Notes: generated by a model not told the origin, from the sequence alone. 42,877 nt of DNA from Sulfolobales archaeon (GCA_038881635.1 JAVZPJ010000009.1:1-42877), one strand, 5' to 3'. Shown: positions 23,387 to 32,873, counted from the first letter of the stretch. Numbers and translations are program-made.

Positions 23387-24790
23387 TTAGGATTTACCTT
23401 TAGACCACAAGTAAGAGCCTGTCATGAATAGCACTGCATTTACTGCCAGTCCTAGACCTATAGGTCTTACATCAGCGAATCCATCTGGCCACCCTATATA
23501 GAAGGCGTATCCAACTGCCACCATTAAGCTCCCAATTATGGCTATTATAGCTGCTCTTGGTGATGGCTTAGACCAGTAGAGGCCTAGTATTGTGGGTATG
23601 AATAGAGATGATGATAATATTAGGTATGCTATGTCTAGAGCTATTAATATTTCTTGTACGTAGATCGCTAGTAGTATTCCTAGAATTCCTAGGACGACAT
23701 TTAATGCTACTATAATGTACGTCATTACTTTCTCCTCTAATCTCCTGAGAGCTCCTAGGATATCGTATGTTATGAGTGTTGATGTAGCTATTAATGCTCC
23801 ATCAGCCGTACTCATGAATGCGGCGAACATTGCGGCAATGATGAGCCCTGCTAGGCCGGCTGGTAGGATATCTACAGCTAACTTAGGCATGGCTAGTCTA
23901 GGACTCTCTAAGCCACCGGCATAGTATAGGTATGCTAATATTCCAATAAATGTAGCTGCTAGAGCATATATTACTCCATAGATTCCAGCTATAACCGTCC
24001 CATTAACCCCGATTCTAGTATCTCTAGCTGTTAGAACTCTCTGCCATATATCCTGGCCTAGCATTAAGCCGAAGAAGAATAGCAGAAACCATGTTAGGAT
24101 CATATCGTAGCCTACATGCGTGAGGGATAGATAGCCTTCAGGAAGCATACCTAAGGAAAGACCCTTCTCGGATACCGTTAGATACCCGAATATAGGTAGA
24201 ATTATGATTACGCCTAGGGTCATGAGAAGCCATTGAACTAAATCAGTTAATGTAACCGACCACATGCCACCGAGAGCTACGTAAGCTACTACTACTAATC
24301 CTCCAACTAGAGTTCCAACCTCAAAGGATATGCCTAGGAGCACTGATGTGACGGTACCGATAGCTATCATTTGAGTGACGAATATCATTAACGTGTATAT
24401 AGCGATGACAATAGCCCCTATATACCTAGTTATCCTATCATACCTCTTCTCCAGAAACTCAGCCATGGTATATATTCTTAGTGGTATGATCTTCCTAGCT
24501 ACTATAAGACCACAGGCTATGACACCTAAGCTTATCATTATAACCATCCAAGACCCAGATATACCATACTGATATCCTAGCCTAGCAGATCCTATAGTAC
24601 TAGCTCCTCCAAGAACAACTGCTGCCATAGCTGGGACGTAGAGTAGATATGTTAATCGCCTATCAGCTAGCAGGTAATTGTCTAAGGATTTTATAGCTCT
24701 TCTCTCAGATAATAAGCCAATTATAAGCATAGAAACCATGTACCCGACTACAACGACCATGTCTAAGGCTGTGACACCCGTACAGACCAC
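23387..24790 (-). CDS. Sodium:solute symporter (SSS family), island copy
   Basis: A 467-residue protein with about 12-13 helices. SLDNYLLADRRLTYLLYVPAM and GGASTIGSARLGYQYGISG match helix 1-2 of SSS proteins; ALGGMWSVTLTDLVQWLLM is the diagnostic middle segment; AFMSTADGALIATSTLITYDI matches the Na2-site helix. It is only distantly similar to the symporter at 15656, so it is not a local duplication. The GTG start is 25 bases below a TATA (GTTTAAATATC), indicating a leaderless message. It is divergent from the pentein and carbamoylase genes and probably imports their substrate. Confidence 0.92.
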   Translation of the reverse strand: MVCTGVTALDMVVVVGYMVSMLIIGLLSERRAIKSLDNYLLADRRLTYLLYVPAMAAVVLGGASTIGSARLGYQYGISGSWMVIMISLGVIACGLIVARKIIPLRIYTMAEFLEKRYDRITRYIGAIVIAIYTLMIFVTQMIAIGTVTSVLLGISFEVGTLVGGLVVVAYVALGGMWSVTLTDLVQWLLMTLGVIIILPIFGYLTVSEKGLSLGMLPEGYLSLTHVGYDMILTWFLLFFFGLMLGQDIWQRVLTARDTRIGVNGTVIAGIYGVIYALAATFIGILAYLYYAGGLESPRLAMPKLAVDILPAGLAGLIIAAMFAAFMSTADGALIATSTLITYDILGALRRLEEKVMTYIIVALNVVLGILGILLAIYVQEILIALDIAYLILSSSLFIPTILGLYWSKPSPRAAIIAIIGSLMVAVGYAFYIGWPDGFADVRPIGLGLAVNAVLFMTGSYLWSKGKS

Positions 24791-24813
24791 CCCTTAGAAT
24801 AGTAGAGAGAAGT

Positions 24814-24854
24814 GATATTTAAACTTTTAAAAACTTTAATACCCAAATTATACA
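24814..24854. promoter_or_regulatory. Divergent promoters of the symporter and pentein genes
   Basis: Two TATA elements stand back to back: GATATTTAAAC at 24814-24824 (read on the minus strand for the symporter) and AAATTATACA at 24845-24854 for the pentein gene. Each is centred about 25 bases from its start codon, giving two leaderless messages from one 80-base spacer that could be co-regulated. Confidence 0.5.
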
Positions 24855-24872
24855 CTTTAATTAACGGTTCAT

Positions 24873-26300
24873 ATGGGGTTAGAGTCTATGAGTCTAGATT
24901 TATCTAGATTTATCGAGTCTCTTGAAGGGATAGATTATACTAGTGATGATACGCTGTTGAAGGCTCTCAATCTAATTCTAGACCCTCCTATCTCTACTCT
25001 TAGCTTTAATGATGTTATAATTGATGGCTATAAACTCCCCCAGCCCAGGCTTGAATATATTGAAGAGAACATTATTAGAAGTGTACTAGGAGAGAATGGT
25101 ATAGACTTGTTCATGTCTCTGGATTTAGTTATTAGCATGCTACCTCTTAGCAAGCTGGAATCACTTACATCTAGTAGTAGGGGTGCAATTCTAGAAATGC
25201 TGAGAGAAGAAGCTTATAATACTGCTAGAAGCTTAGCTGAACTCTATAGAATCAAAGCAGAAGATCTCAGAGGCGAGGATGATGTTAAGAGAGAGATTCT
25301 AATGCTAGCACCCTCTATTAGATTACTAGATACTGTTAGGGGAGAGTGGGATAAATGGGTCTGGAAGAGAACCGACCGCTATGGGCGTGAGTCTCCAGAT
25401 CCTAAACTAATTCTAGATGACATCCTTAGGATAGGTAATGCTCTTAGAGACCGTGGAATAAAAGTTTATATTGCTACAGACATGGAACATGATTATGGAG
25501 ATGTTCTAAAACCATATGATATAATCTCGGTTAAGATTCCTCAGAGATTAGCAAAGATTGTATATGTTAGAGATCAGAGTGTCACATGGTTTAAGAACCC
25601 TATACTGGGTAATATGGCTCTAGATTTTAGGCGTGGAGAGGAGGCGGTTTTAAGCGAGATATATAGTAAGCTTAATCTAAGACCACTCTTTAGGATCAGA
25701 TGGGTGGCTGAGGGTAGTAGGCTTATTAGAGCTTATATGGAGGGAGGTAACTTCTTCGTTATAAGAACCGAGTACGGTACAGCGGTCTTGACAGGTGTTG
25801 GTGTTAGAGGTTCTAATCATGCTACATTTAAAATCTTATCTAGTATACTACCAGAAGACGTTAGACTTATCGGCGTCCCCCTAGCTGGATATATTAAAGA
25901 TTGGGCTTCTGGCGCTGTTCATTTAGACGTAGTCTTCTCGTATATCGGTGATGTAGGTGGAGAGCGTTTAGCTCTCGTAGATCCTTCTAGGATAGGATTT
26001 TATTCTCTACTAGAGTATAGAAGGAGAGAAGGCGCTTTTAGGATTATAGAGATGCCCAGATTAATGAAGGAATTAGGTGTCAGGCTAGATGAGCCTCCCC
26101 GTGAAGGCCAAAGTAGTATTACTATGATTAATGCTTTAAATCTAGGTAGGGGTAGGATAGTATCAGATTCATTTAATGAGCTTATTAATAGATATCTAGA
26201 GAGAATGTATGGTATTGATGTTATTAGGGTAGATATCCCCCAGCTAGAAGCTGGTGGCGGTGGTGTTAGATGCTCTACGAGAGAGCTCTGGAGAAGCTAA
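24873..26300 (+). CDS. Arginine-deiminase-superfamily (pentein) hydrolase, substrate unknown
   Basis: A 475-residue protein whose second half carries the pentein active-site motifs: IVYVRDQSVTWF (the TRDP-like Asp), AYMEGGNFFVI (EGGN in place of the usual EGGD), AVHLDVVFSYIG (catalytic His near residue 350, then Asp) and the C-terminal GGGGVRCSTREL with nucleophile Cys467. Penteins such as arginine deiminase turn guanidino groups into ureido groups plus ammonia, or transfer amidino groups. The first 170 residues are helical and unlike classical ArcA. The downstream partner is an N-carbamoyl hydrolase, suggesting it makes a carbamoyl compound. ATG start with a leaderless promoter; the next gene begins inside it. 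Confidence 0.85.
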   Translation: MGLESMSLDLSRFIESLEGIDYTSDDTLLKALNLILDPPISTLSFNDVIIDGYKLPQPRLEYIEENIIRSVLGENGIDLFMSLDLVISMLPLSKLESLTSSSRGAILEMLREEAYNTARSLAELYRIKAEDLRGEDDVKREILMLAPSIRLLDTVRGEWDKWVWKRTDRYGRESPDPKLILDDILRIGNALRDRGIKVYIATDMEHDYGDVLKPYDIISVKIPQRLAKIVYVRDQSVTWFKNPILGNMALDFRRGEEAVLSEIYSKLNLRPLFRIRWVAEGSRLIRAYMEGGNFFVIRTEYGTAVLTGVGVRGSNHATFKILSSILPEDVRLIGVPLAGYIKDWASGAVHLDVVFSYIGDVGGERLALVDPSRIGFYSLLEYRRREGAFRIIEMPRLMKELGVRLDEPPREGQSSITMINALNLGRGRIVSDSFNELINRYLERMYGIDVIRVDIPQLEAGGGGVRCSTRELWRS

Positions 26301-27529
26301 AGAGTAGAGGTTTAAACCTAGATATAGATAGTTTCCTTAGAACATTTAATAGGATAAGTAGTATTGGATGGGTTGAGGGATATGGTTCTATTAGACTTGC
26401 ACTCACTAGTGAGCATATTATGGCTCGTAGAGAGTTGTTAAAGGAGCTTGAAGCTATAGGTGCTAGGGTATTATTCGACGAGGCAGGGAATATTATAGCT
26501 GAGATCGGATCAGGTGGTAGAGCCATAGCTATAGGCTCGCACCTAGACAGTGTGCCTGGCGGTGGTAGGTTTGATGGGGTATTTGGCGTTATCGCAGGAT
26601 TAGAGATTCTAAGAGCTATTGTTAGGAGTGGCTTGAGACTTAAGCATAGGCTTGTCCTCGTAGATTTCAATAATGAGGAGGGTTCTAGATGGAATCCTCC
26701 ACTACTAGGCTCGGCTCTAACTGTAGGAGTTTATATGAGAGACTTCATCTACTCTAGATTAGACTCCAATGGGGTATCCTTTGGAGAAGCTCTAGAGAGG
26801 TCAGGATTTAAAGGTAGTGCTGAGAATAACCTATCTACGAACCCCCCAAGATTCTATATAGAGCTACACATAGAGCAGGGTCCAGAACTCTATAGAGAGG
26901 GATACGATATAGGCATCCCCCAGGGTATAGTAGGATTAAGAGTGCTAGAGTTTATATTTAGAGGGAGGCAGGATCATGCTTCAAGCCATATTAGCCTAAG
27001 GAGAGATCCGGTAGTAGGCTTGTCTAAAGCAGTACTACGACTTAGAGAGTATGCTCTCAAAAACCAGGATAAGCTTAGAATAACAGTAGGAGATATAAGC
27101 GTAAAACCAGGGAAATTCAATGTAGTACCAGCGCTATCTAAGATGACAGTAGATATTAGGAGCTATGATCCACAAGTTATAGATGAAGCAACAAAGTACG
27201 CTATAAAGGTGGCAGAGAACATAGGAGAAGAAGAGAATCTAAGCGTAGACCATAGAGAGCTCTGGACAATACCAAGGATACTCTTCGACCCCGATGTCAC
27301 CTCAGTCATAGAGGAGTCTTGCAGAGATCTTGGATTCAAATATAAGAGAATGTGGAGCTGGGCAGGTCACGATGCGCAGAATATGAGTAGGATCGCTAAG
27401 ACAGCAATGATATTCGTCCCATCCGTTGAAGGCATAAGCCATAGTAAAGACGAGTACACTAGAGAAGAAGACTTAGTTAGAGGATTAATACTACTAGCTG
27501 AAGTAGTTCTAAGATTAGATAAGATCTAG
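26270..27529 (+). CDS. N-carbamoyl amino acid amidohydrolase (M20 family, HyuC/AllC type)
   Basis: A 419-residue binuclear metal amidohydrolase. Motifs in order are AIGSHLDSVPGGGRFDGVFGV (metal His and Asp near 90), FNNEEGSRW (near 135), LHIEQGPELYREGYDIGIPQGIVG (near 200), the lid-domain GRQDHASS and SWAGHDAQNM. The EEGSR and HIEQGP signatures separate the carbamoylase/allantoate-amidohydrolase group from peptidases. It should cleave an N-carbamoyl amino acid or ureido acid to amine, CO2 and ammonia. The start overlaps the pentein gene by 31 bases, so the enzymes are coupled. Confidence 0.92.
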   Translation: MLYERALEKLKSRGLNLDIDSFLRTFNRISSIGWVEGYGSIRLALTSEHIMARRELLKELEAIGARVLFDEAGNIIAEIGSGGRAIAIGSHLDSVPGGGRFDGVFGVIAGLEILRAIVRSGLRLKHRLVLVDFNNEEGSRWNPPLLGSALTVGVYMRDFIYSRLDSNGVSFGEALERSGFKGSAENNLSTNPPRFYIELHIEQGPELYREGYDIGIPQGIVGLRVLEFIFRGRQDHASSHISLRRDPVVGLSKAVLRLREYALKNQDKLRITVGDISVKPGKFNVVPALSKMTVDIRSYDPQVIDEATKYAIKVAENIGEEENLSVDHRELWTIPRILFDPDVTSVIEESCRDLGFKYKRMWSWAGHDAQNMSRIAKTAMIFVPSVEGISHSKDEYTREEDLVRGLILLAEVVLRLDKI

Positions 27530-27871
27530 CTCATCCACGAGACATGTTCTAAGCTGGTTAGAGTACTGAGATTACTGCTAAGAAGCTGTAGAAGGCTTAA
27601 GTGCTCTTAGTAGTTTCTCTTAGAGATCCTTGAATACATTCATAGCCTTCTTTAAATTTCAAACCATTACTAGTGATGAGCAGAATCTTATAATATTCTC
27701 TAGAGACACTAGAGATCTCAAGAAGGAGTTCACGGAGATCATTCTAATACTGCCAGCTACAGTTGTGACCTTAATTCATATTCGGGGTAATAATTAGAGA
27801 AAGAGAAAAGCATAAGGATGAGGAGGCCAATAAGCTAATACTAGCTCTCTGCTTGAGAGTCACTTATATAC
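27530..27871. other. Intergenic region with possible gene relic
   Basis: No intact gene. The plus-strand stretch about 27650-27796 reads through 45 or so codons (RDTRDLKKEFTEIILILP then TVVTLIHIRGNN) without a start and could be a relic. No convincing terminator hairpin was seen between the convergent M20 and livF genes. Confidence 0.4.
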
Positions 27872-28564
27872 TTATATGAATATTAGTTTTTTAAGTAGTT
27901 CTAGTTCTTTTAAGGCTTTTTCAGTTGTGTCAAAGTATTCTAACTTGCCTGTTCTCATTATTCCTATTTTGCTTACATATTTTAACGCTATTTTAAGTCG
28001 AGAGCCTGGTTCCACTATTATCATGGTTTTGCCTTCCTCGTTTAGTCTTTTAAGCATTCTATATATTTCCTCAGTCATTAATGGTGATACTCCTTCAGTA
28101 GGCTCGTCTAAGAGTATGAGTTTAGTTTCTACTAGTAGGGATCTGAGTATGCCAACTATTTTTCTCTCGCCTCCGCTAAGCTTGTCGGTAGGTCTGTTAA
28201 GAAGCCCTTCTATTCTCGGGTATATTTTTTTGATTCTATCTATTTCTATGATCTTTCTTCCAGCAGCTAATTGCATATTCTCTAATGTTGTCAGACCATG
28301 GTATAATCCTCCAGTATCTGATATATATAGTATTCCGAGTCTCGCTATCTTATATGTTGGAAGCCTTGTTATGTCTATGTCTTCAAAGACTATTCTCCCC
28401 TCTTTCCTTAGCTCTATATTCATAATAGATTTTAGAAGTGAAGTCTTGCCCGCTCCATTACTCCCTACGATGGCTATCATATCTCCACGTTCTACTCTAA
28501 AGTTTATAGAGAAGAGCACTTGAATAGCTCCGTAGTATCCATTTAAATTTTCTACTGTGAGCAT
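27872..28564 (-). CDS. livF: Branched-chain amino acid-type ABC transporter ATPase LivF
   Basis: A 230-residue ATPase: Walker A GSNGAGKTS, a LYISDTGGLYHGLTTLENM segment at the LivF-specific position, signature KLSGGERKIVGILRSL, Walker B LILLDEPTEGVSP. The usual VEQN after the switch is VEPG here. It is the last gene of a five-gene Liv importer on the minus strand, overlapping livG by one base. Liv-type importers carry branched-chain amino acids, other amino acids, amides or urea, so the ligand must be found by experiment. Confidence 0.9.
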   Translation of the reverse strand: MLTVENLNGYYGAIQVLFSINFRVERGDMIAIVGSNGAGKTSLLKSIMNIELRKEGRIVFEDIDITRLPTYKIARLGILYISDTGGLYHGLTTLENMQLAAGRKIIEIDRIKKIYPRIEGLLNRPTDKLSGGERKIVGILRSLLVETKLILLDEPTEGVSPLMTEEIYRMLKRLNEEGKTMIIVEPGSRLKIALKYVSKIGIMRTGKLEYFDTTEKALKELELLKKLIFI

Positions 28565-29259
28565 TACTCGCCACCCAGGTATATTTCTTTCACTAGCTTA
28601 TTCTCCCTTATATTTTCGGGTTTTCCATCAGCTATTATTCTACCTCTATCCATAACTATTATCCTATTGACTAGAGTGAACACTACGTCCATATCATGTT
28701 CTATAACTATCAGGCTTAGCGACTTCTTAAGCTCTGAAAGCACCTTAACCATATTAAGTCTATCTTCAACACCTAGACCTGCTACAGGCTCATCTAGTAT
28801 GAGCATTCTAGGCTTTAAGAGTAGGGAAATGCCTAGCTCCACGAGTCTCTGCACCCCCAGAGGTACTTCGACCAGACGTTTATCCAGATATCTCTCAATC
28901 CTTAAAATCTCAGCTACGCTTTTCACCTCATCTGTAGTACCTGCTTTCAAAGCAGCTAAAGCTAGATTCTCTCTCACTTTCAAAACTGGGAAGAGATTGA
29001 CGATCTGAAAAGTCCTAACAAGGCCGAGTCTCGAGATCTTGTGAGGCGGGAGGCGGGTTATATCAATGCCATCGAAAAACACTCTACCTTCATCAGGCTC
29101 TAACTTCTTAGTTATAATATTGACTAATGTAGTCTTACCAGCACCATTAGGTCCTATTATGGCTACAGTCTCTCCCCTGCTGACAGTGAAGGAGACTTTA
29201 TCTACGGCTACAAAACTTCCAAATCTCTTTGTTACATCCTCAACTCTTAAAATCTCCAT
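28564..29259 (-). CDS. livG: Branched-chain amino acid-type ABC transporter ATPase LivG
   Basis: A 231-residue ATPase: Walker A GPNGAGKTT, LVRTFQIVNLFPVLKVRENLALAA (LivG-like), a degenerate signature VPLGVQRLVELG at the place where LivG proteins have the PYGxQR form, Walker B MLILDEPVAGLG and the switch IVIEHDMDVVFTL. It pairs with LivF on the two permeases. Its start overlaps the livM end by 13 bases. Confidence 0.9.
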   Translation of the reverse strand: MEILRVEDVTKRFGSFVAVDKVSFTVSRGETVAIIGPNGAGKTTLVNIITKKLEPDEGRVFFDGIDITRLPPHKISRLGLVRTFQIVNLFPVLKVRENLALAALKAGTTDEVKSVAEILRIERYLDKRLVEVPLGVQRLVELGISLLLKPRMLILDEPVAGLGVEDRLNMVKVLSELKKSLSLIVIEHDMDVVFTLVNRIIVMDRGRIIADGKPENIRENKLVKEIYLGGE

Positions 29260-30230
29260 CTCCTGTAAACCCCCAATCTAAACCTTCCAGTCAAGCTTTC
29301 GAGGAATCCCAGAAGCCCTCCTCTAAAGAATAATATCATCGCTAAAAGAGCTACTCCGAGTAGGAGCATCCAATAGTCTGCTAATCTAGCTACGACAGTG
29401 GTGAGAGAAACAAATATTATAGCTCCAACCAGAGGGCCTAGGAAATAGCTTGAACCTCCTATTAGCGACATTACTAGAGGCTCGGTCCCAAAAATCCAGT
29501 AAGCCACATCAGGAGTGACAACACCATAAAACACAGCATAGAGAGCACCTGCCAAGGCAGAGACGACTCCTGAAACCGCTAAGGCCATCATCCTGAGCGT
29601 GAAAGTAGAATATCCGAGGAAGGGTAGCCTGTCCTCGTTAGCTCCTAGAGCCCTGAGAAGAAGCCCATATCTAGACCTGTTTAGCATATAGAGACCTAGC
29701 ATTACAACAACAAAGAATGCTAATGTAAAATAATAGAAGACCGTGGGCGTTGACAAATCTACGAGAACTCCACGCTTGGGGATGCCTACAAGACCGTCAC
29801 TCCCGCCAGTTAGCCAGCGTAGCTTGACAAGGGCAGACCAGAATATCATGCTCAAAGCTAGTGTTAGAATAGCAAAGTATACTCTCCCGTGCTTCAGAGT
29901 TAAAATACCTACAATTATTGATGCTAGTAAAGCTATGGGAATCGAGAAAAACACGCCAACTAAGGGATCCCTATAGACATTCAGCGTAAATAAAGCCACA
30001 GAGTAAGCGCCAACTCCAAAGAAAAGCCCGTGACCGAAGGATAGAAGCCCTGCGTAGCCGAAGAGAATGTTATAACCCATGGCAAACATTCCGAAAATCA
30101 TTATTAAGATAGCCATATACATATAGAAGCTGTGGCCGGTGAATGGAATAATACTTAGGAGACCTATGAGCAGGAGTAGTACAATGATGTTGCCGTCTAT
30201 TAAAGCCCTTAAACGGAGAGGTATGAGCAT
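29247..30230 (-). CDS. livM: Branched-chain amino acid-type ABC transporter permease LivM
   Basis: A 327-residue membrane protein with about 9-10 hydrophobic segments. GYNILFGYAGLLSFGHGLFFGVGAY and LTGGSDGLVGIP are diagnostic for LivM, as is the RALGANEDRLPFLGY loop that couples to the ATPase. Six bases separate its start from the livH stop. Confidence 0.92.
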   Translation of the reverse strand: MLIPLRLRALIDGNIIVLLLLIGLLSIIPFTGHSFYMYMAILIMIFGMFAMGYNILFGYAGLLSFGHGLFFGVGAYSVALFTLNVYRDPLVGVFFSIPIALLASIIVGILTLKHGRVYFAILTLALSMIFWSALVKLRWLTGGSDGLVGIPKRGVLVDLSTPTVFYYFTLAFFVVVMLGLYMLNRSRYGLLLRALGANEDRLPFLGYSTFTLRMMALAVSGVVSALAGALYAVFYGVVTPDVAYWIFGTEPLVMSLIGGSSYFLGPLVGAIIFVSLTTVVARLADYWMLLLGVALLAMILFFRGGLLGFLESLTGRFRLGVYRRWRF

Positions 30231-30236
30231 ACAGTA

Positions 30237-31100
30237 TCACCTCTCACCGAAGAGACCTTGAGGCCTGAATAATAATATGAGGGTTGCTATAATGTATAAT
30301 ATCACTATGTCTAGCTCCGGTACTATTAAGATTAATATGCTCGAGAAAACCCCTACCACCATAGCCACAATGTAAGCGCCAGTAATGCTACCAAGTCCGG
30401 CTATTACCACTATTATGAAAGCGGTAACTATTAGATAATCAGCGAGCCCTGGACCAACACTTATGAGGGGTACTGTAAGAGCTCCACCAAGACCTGCGAG
30501 TGCTGTCCCGATGAAGAATACTAGAGTATAGAGAAGTCTTGTGTTGATTCCTAAAGCCTCGCTCATCACAGGATCCCGCCATACAGCTCTAATTCTTAAA
30601 CCTGTTAGAGTATGATTCATGAATATTGTTATGGCTATAAATAGTAGGAACCCTATCACTATTATCAGAGCCATATAATAGTTTATGATGATCCCGCCAA
30701 CACTCACACCCCTACTAAGGATTTCAGGTATAGAAACATAGATCACACCCTTACCCCATACGAGTTTCTGAGCCTCATTAGCTATGAGGGCTACACCGAA
30801 TGTAGCTAGAAGCTGGTACACGGTTTCAAGCTTATACACTCTCCTAATAATTGCGATCTCAACGATGGCACCTAAAGCTCCCATTAGTATCATGGTGGTT
30901 AAAAGAGATGCTATGAAATTACCTGTGTAAGCGTAAAACGTATACATCAGATAAGATCCTGTAACATAGAAAGCTGCATGAGCAAAATTTATAACCCTAA
31001 CGACACCGAAGATCAGGACCAGACCTAGAGCCAGTATCCAGTAGAGGGAGCCTTTATAGAGACCTACAAAAGCCTGAACCAAAAAAGGTGTTAAATCCAC
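30237..31100 (-). CDS. livH: Branched-chain amino acid-type ABC transporter permease LivH
   Basis: About 287 residues and eight or so helices. LYWILALGLVLIFGVVRVINFAHAAFYVTGSY is the classical LivH beginning, and TGLRIRAVWRDPVMSEALGINTRLLY is the ATPase-coupling loop. The ribosome site GGAGGTG lies just before a GTG at 31100; the longer frame to 31118 would place the ribosome site inside the protein, so the shorter form is preferred. Follows the binding-protein gene with close spacing. Confidence 0.9.
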   Translation of the reverse strand: MDLTPFLVQAFVGLYKGSLYWILALGLVLIFGVVRVINFAHAAFYVTGSYLMYTFYAYTGNFIASLLTTMILMGALGAIVEIAIIRRVYKLETVYQLLATFGVALIANEAQKLVWGKGVIYVSIPEILSRGVSVGGIIINYYMALIIVIGFLLFIAITIFMNHTLTGLRIRAVWRDPVMSEALGINTRLLYTLVFFIGTALAGLGGALTVPLISVGPGLADYLIVTAFIIVVIAGLGSITGAYIVAMVVGVFSSILILIVPELDIVILYIIATLILLFRPQGLFGER

Positions 31101-31120
31101 TAAAGAAAACACCTCCAAAC

Positions 31121-32416
31121 TTACTCGAAGGGTGGAAATCTATAGTAAAGCATAGCTGGCACGGCTCTCAAATCCTCTAAGAGGGGTACTTCAACACCTT
31201 TATGAACTATCCTTCCATAAGGCACCTCATAGACTGCCTGATGATCCTCGGGCCTTACCCATCTAACCCCGGCTGGAGTTAATATTACCAAGCCTTCTAA
31301 AGCTTTCAATACAACATCTGGATCTAGAGATGCAGAATTCTCCAACGCAGCCTTTATCATGTAAACCGCCGAGTAAGTAGTCTCGGCTGAGTATGCTGGA
31401 AGTCTGCCCCATCTAGCTTTAAACCTGTTTACGAATTCCCTATTAATCTCGGTAGGCGGGTAAAGCCATATATACCTAGCGCTAACCCATGTACCCAACT
31501 CTGCAGTAGGATAGCCTGCCCCTAAAGAATATGCTACATCCATGGAATACCCGAGGGTTGAAATTACAGCCTTAAACTTTCTATAACCTCCCATAGCAAC
31601 CAGCTGTCTCTGGAGGGTCACAAGCTCAACAGCCCATATGCTCGTATGTAAGGCTTCGGCATCTGAGGCTAGCAAAGCGCTGATGAATGGGGTGAAGTCT
31701 TCAGTTCCGAACTTTGGCCATTGCTCACTTACAAACTCAACGTCAGGTCTGAGAGTCTTAAGAGTCTTAGTAAATAGCTCCCATGAAACCCTCCCAAACT
31801 CATAGTCTCCGTTAATCCCAGCCCATCTTCTCACGGGCAAGTCCTTGGCTATGTAGGCTGCCAGGATCCCATCTTGATATACTGGAACGCTGGACCTGAA
31901 TATGAGCTTCTTACCCTTCTTAAATACCAGCTCTTCTGTAAGCCTGTGGGTAGCAGCATGTGTGACAACTACTATCTTACCCAGCTCGTCGACTATTTCA
32001 CCAACTTTTAAAGCATTACCGCTAGAGTCTATGCCCACAATGAAATCAACATTCTCAACAGAGACAAGTTCTCTAGCTTGCTTCACTACATCAGCCATCT
32101 CGTCTCTGAATACGAGCTCGACTCTGCTACCTAGAATACCACCTCTAGCGTTGATCTCCTCAGCAGCCAGCCTAGCACCTTGTTCTATAAACTCTCCATA
32201 AGTAGACCAGAGACCAGACCTTATTCCTATAACTCCAATCTTAATAGTATCCTTTGGTAATTTTCTCTCGACAGCTCCGGGAGCTGTAACTGTTACTGTT
32301 CTGGTGATCTCCTGTACTTCAGAAGGTCTGGTAACCCATCCGAGGACTGATCCCACAACCAAGCCGGCAACGCCTGCACCAAGAATTTTAATGAAACTCC
32401 TTCTATCTATACTCAT
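31121..32416 (-). CDS. livK: ABC transporter substrate-binding protein (LivK/Peripla_BP_6 type) with Tat-type signal
   Basis: About 431 residues. The N-terminus MSIDRRSFIKILGAGVAGLV is a twin-arginine signal with the RRSFIK core and a hydrophobic stretch, followed by a threonine-rich linker. The mature part has the periplasmic-binding-protein type 1 pattern: IKIGVIGIRSGLWSTYGE, GARLAAEEINARGGILG, VELVFRDE, and later YSAETTYSAVYMIKAAL. It would capture a solute outside the membrane for LivHMGF. ATG at 32416 is about 37 bases below a TATA (TAAATATTTAA, 32448-32458). Export in folded form via Tat is unusual for most bacterial LivK proteins but common in archaea. Confidence 0.9.
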   Translation of the reverse strand: MSIDRRSFIKILGAGVAGLVVGSVLGWVTRPSEVQEITRTVTVTAPGAVERKLPKDTIKIGVIGIRSGLWSTYGEFIEQGARLAAEEINARGGILGSRVELVFRDEMADVVKQARELVSVENVDFIVGIDSSGNALKVGEIVDELGKIVVVTHAATHRLTEELVFKKGKKLIFRSSVPVYQDGILAAYIAKDLPVRRWAGINGDYEFGRVSWELFTKTLKTLRPDVEFVSEQWPKFGTEDFTPFISALLASDAEALHTSIWAVELVTLQRQLVAMGGYRKFKAVISTLGYSMDVAYSLGAGYPTAELGTWVSARYIWLYPPTEINREFVNRFKARWGRLPAYSAETTYSAVYMIKAALENSASLDPDVVLKALEGLVILTPAGVRWVRPEDHQAVYEVPYGRIVHKGVEVPLLEDLRAVPAMLYYRFPPFE

Positions 32417-32873
32417 ATTTGCTACCCTATAACTATTATTATACACCTTAAATATTTAGAAAGATAAAAGAGGGAGAAGTTAAATTATTTTTAAATTATT
32501 TATGAAACCTTACGCACACACAGCAAGAAATGCCCTTCGAATAACTAGATCCATATAAATGCTGAGACTCTCCTTAAAGTAAAATGCTCGAGGCGTAAGA
32601 TGTTTAAGGCTGCTCTTAAACTCTCGAGAACTATGCAAGCCTGAGACATATGCGAGAGGAAGATATAAGGCGACCGCATCAGAGCTAAACCCTAAGGTGC
32701 TCGAGCTATATAGATGCTGAAACACTGAAGTATAGTCAGACATAACATGCTTGGACTGCTGAGATGTTTTTAACTCCTTTTAACTTAACTTTTAGTATAC
32801 TAAAGCTCCTATATATCATATGTAAAAAATTTAAATGTTTTTATTATTAAAATTATTTTTGGTGTTGCATATA
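32417..32873. other. Intergenic region with two outward promoters and a possible relic
   Basis: The left end carries the livK TATA (32448-32458) and the right end the AIM24 TATA (AAATTTAAAT, about 32827-32836). Between them, 32606-32716 on the plus strand reads open for about 35 codons (LLLNSRELCKPETYARGRYK and onward to ELNPKVLELYRC), which looks like a piece of a protein, but has no start and ends at a stop. A minus-strand frame at 32510-32743 looks spurious. Richer in G+C than other spacers here. Confidence 0.4.

Noticed and set aside
15656-24790. The two sodium symporters considered as a duplication.
   Set aside because: They differ strongly in sequence and lengths, so they were acquired separately.
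28864-28910. LivG lacks a canonical LSGGQ signature, considered as an inactivating change.
   Set aside because: LivG proteins commonly carry a PYGxQR-like version; PLGVQR here is within that range.
32510-32743. 77-codon minus-strand frame.
   Set aside because: No ribosome site, low-quality amino-acid composition, and the opposite strand reads more like a relic.
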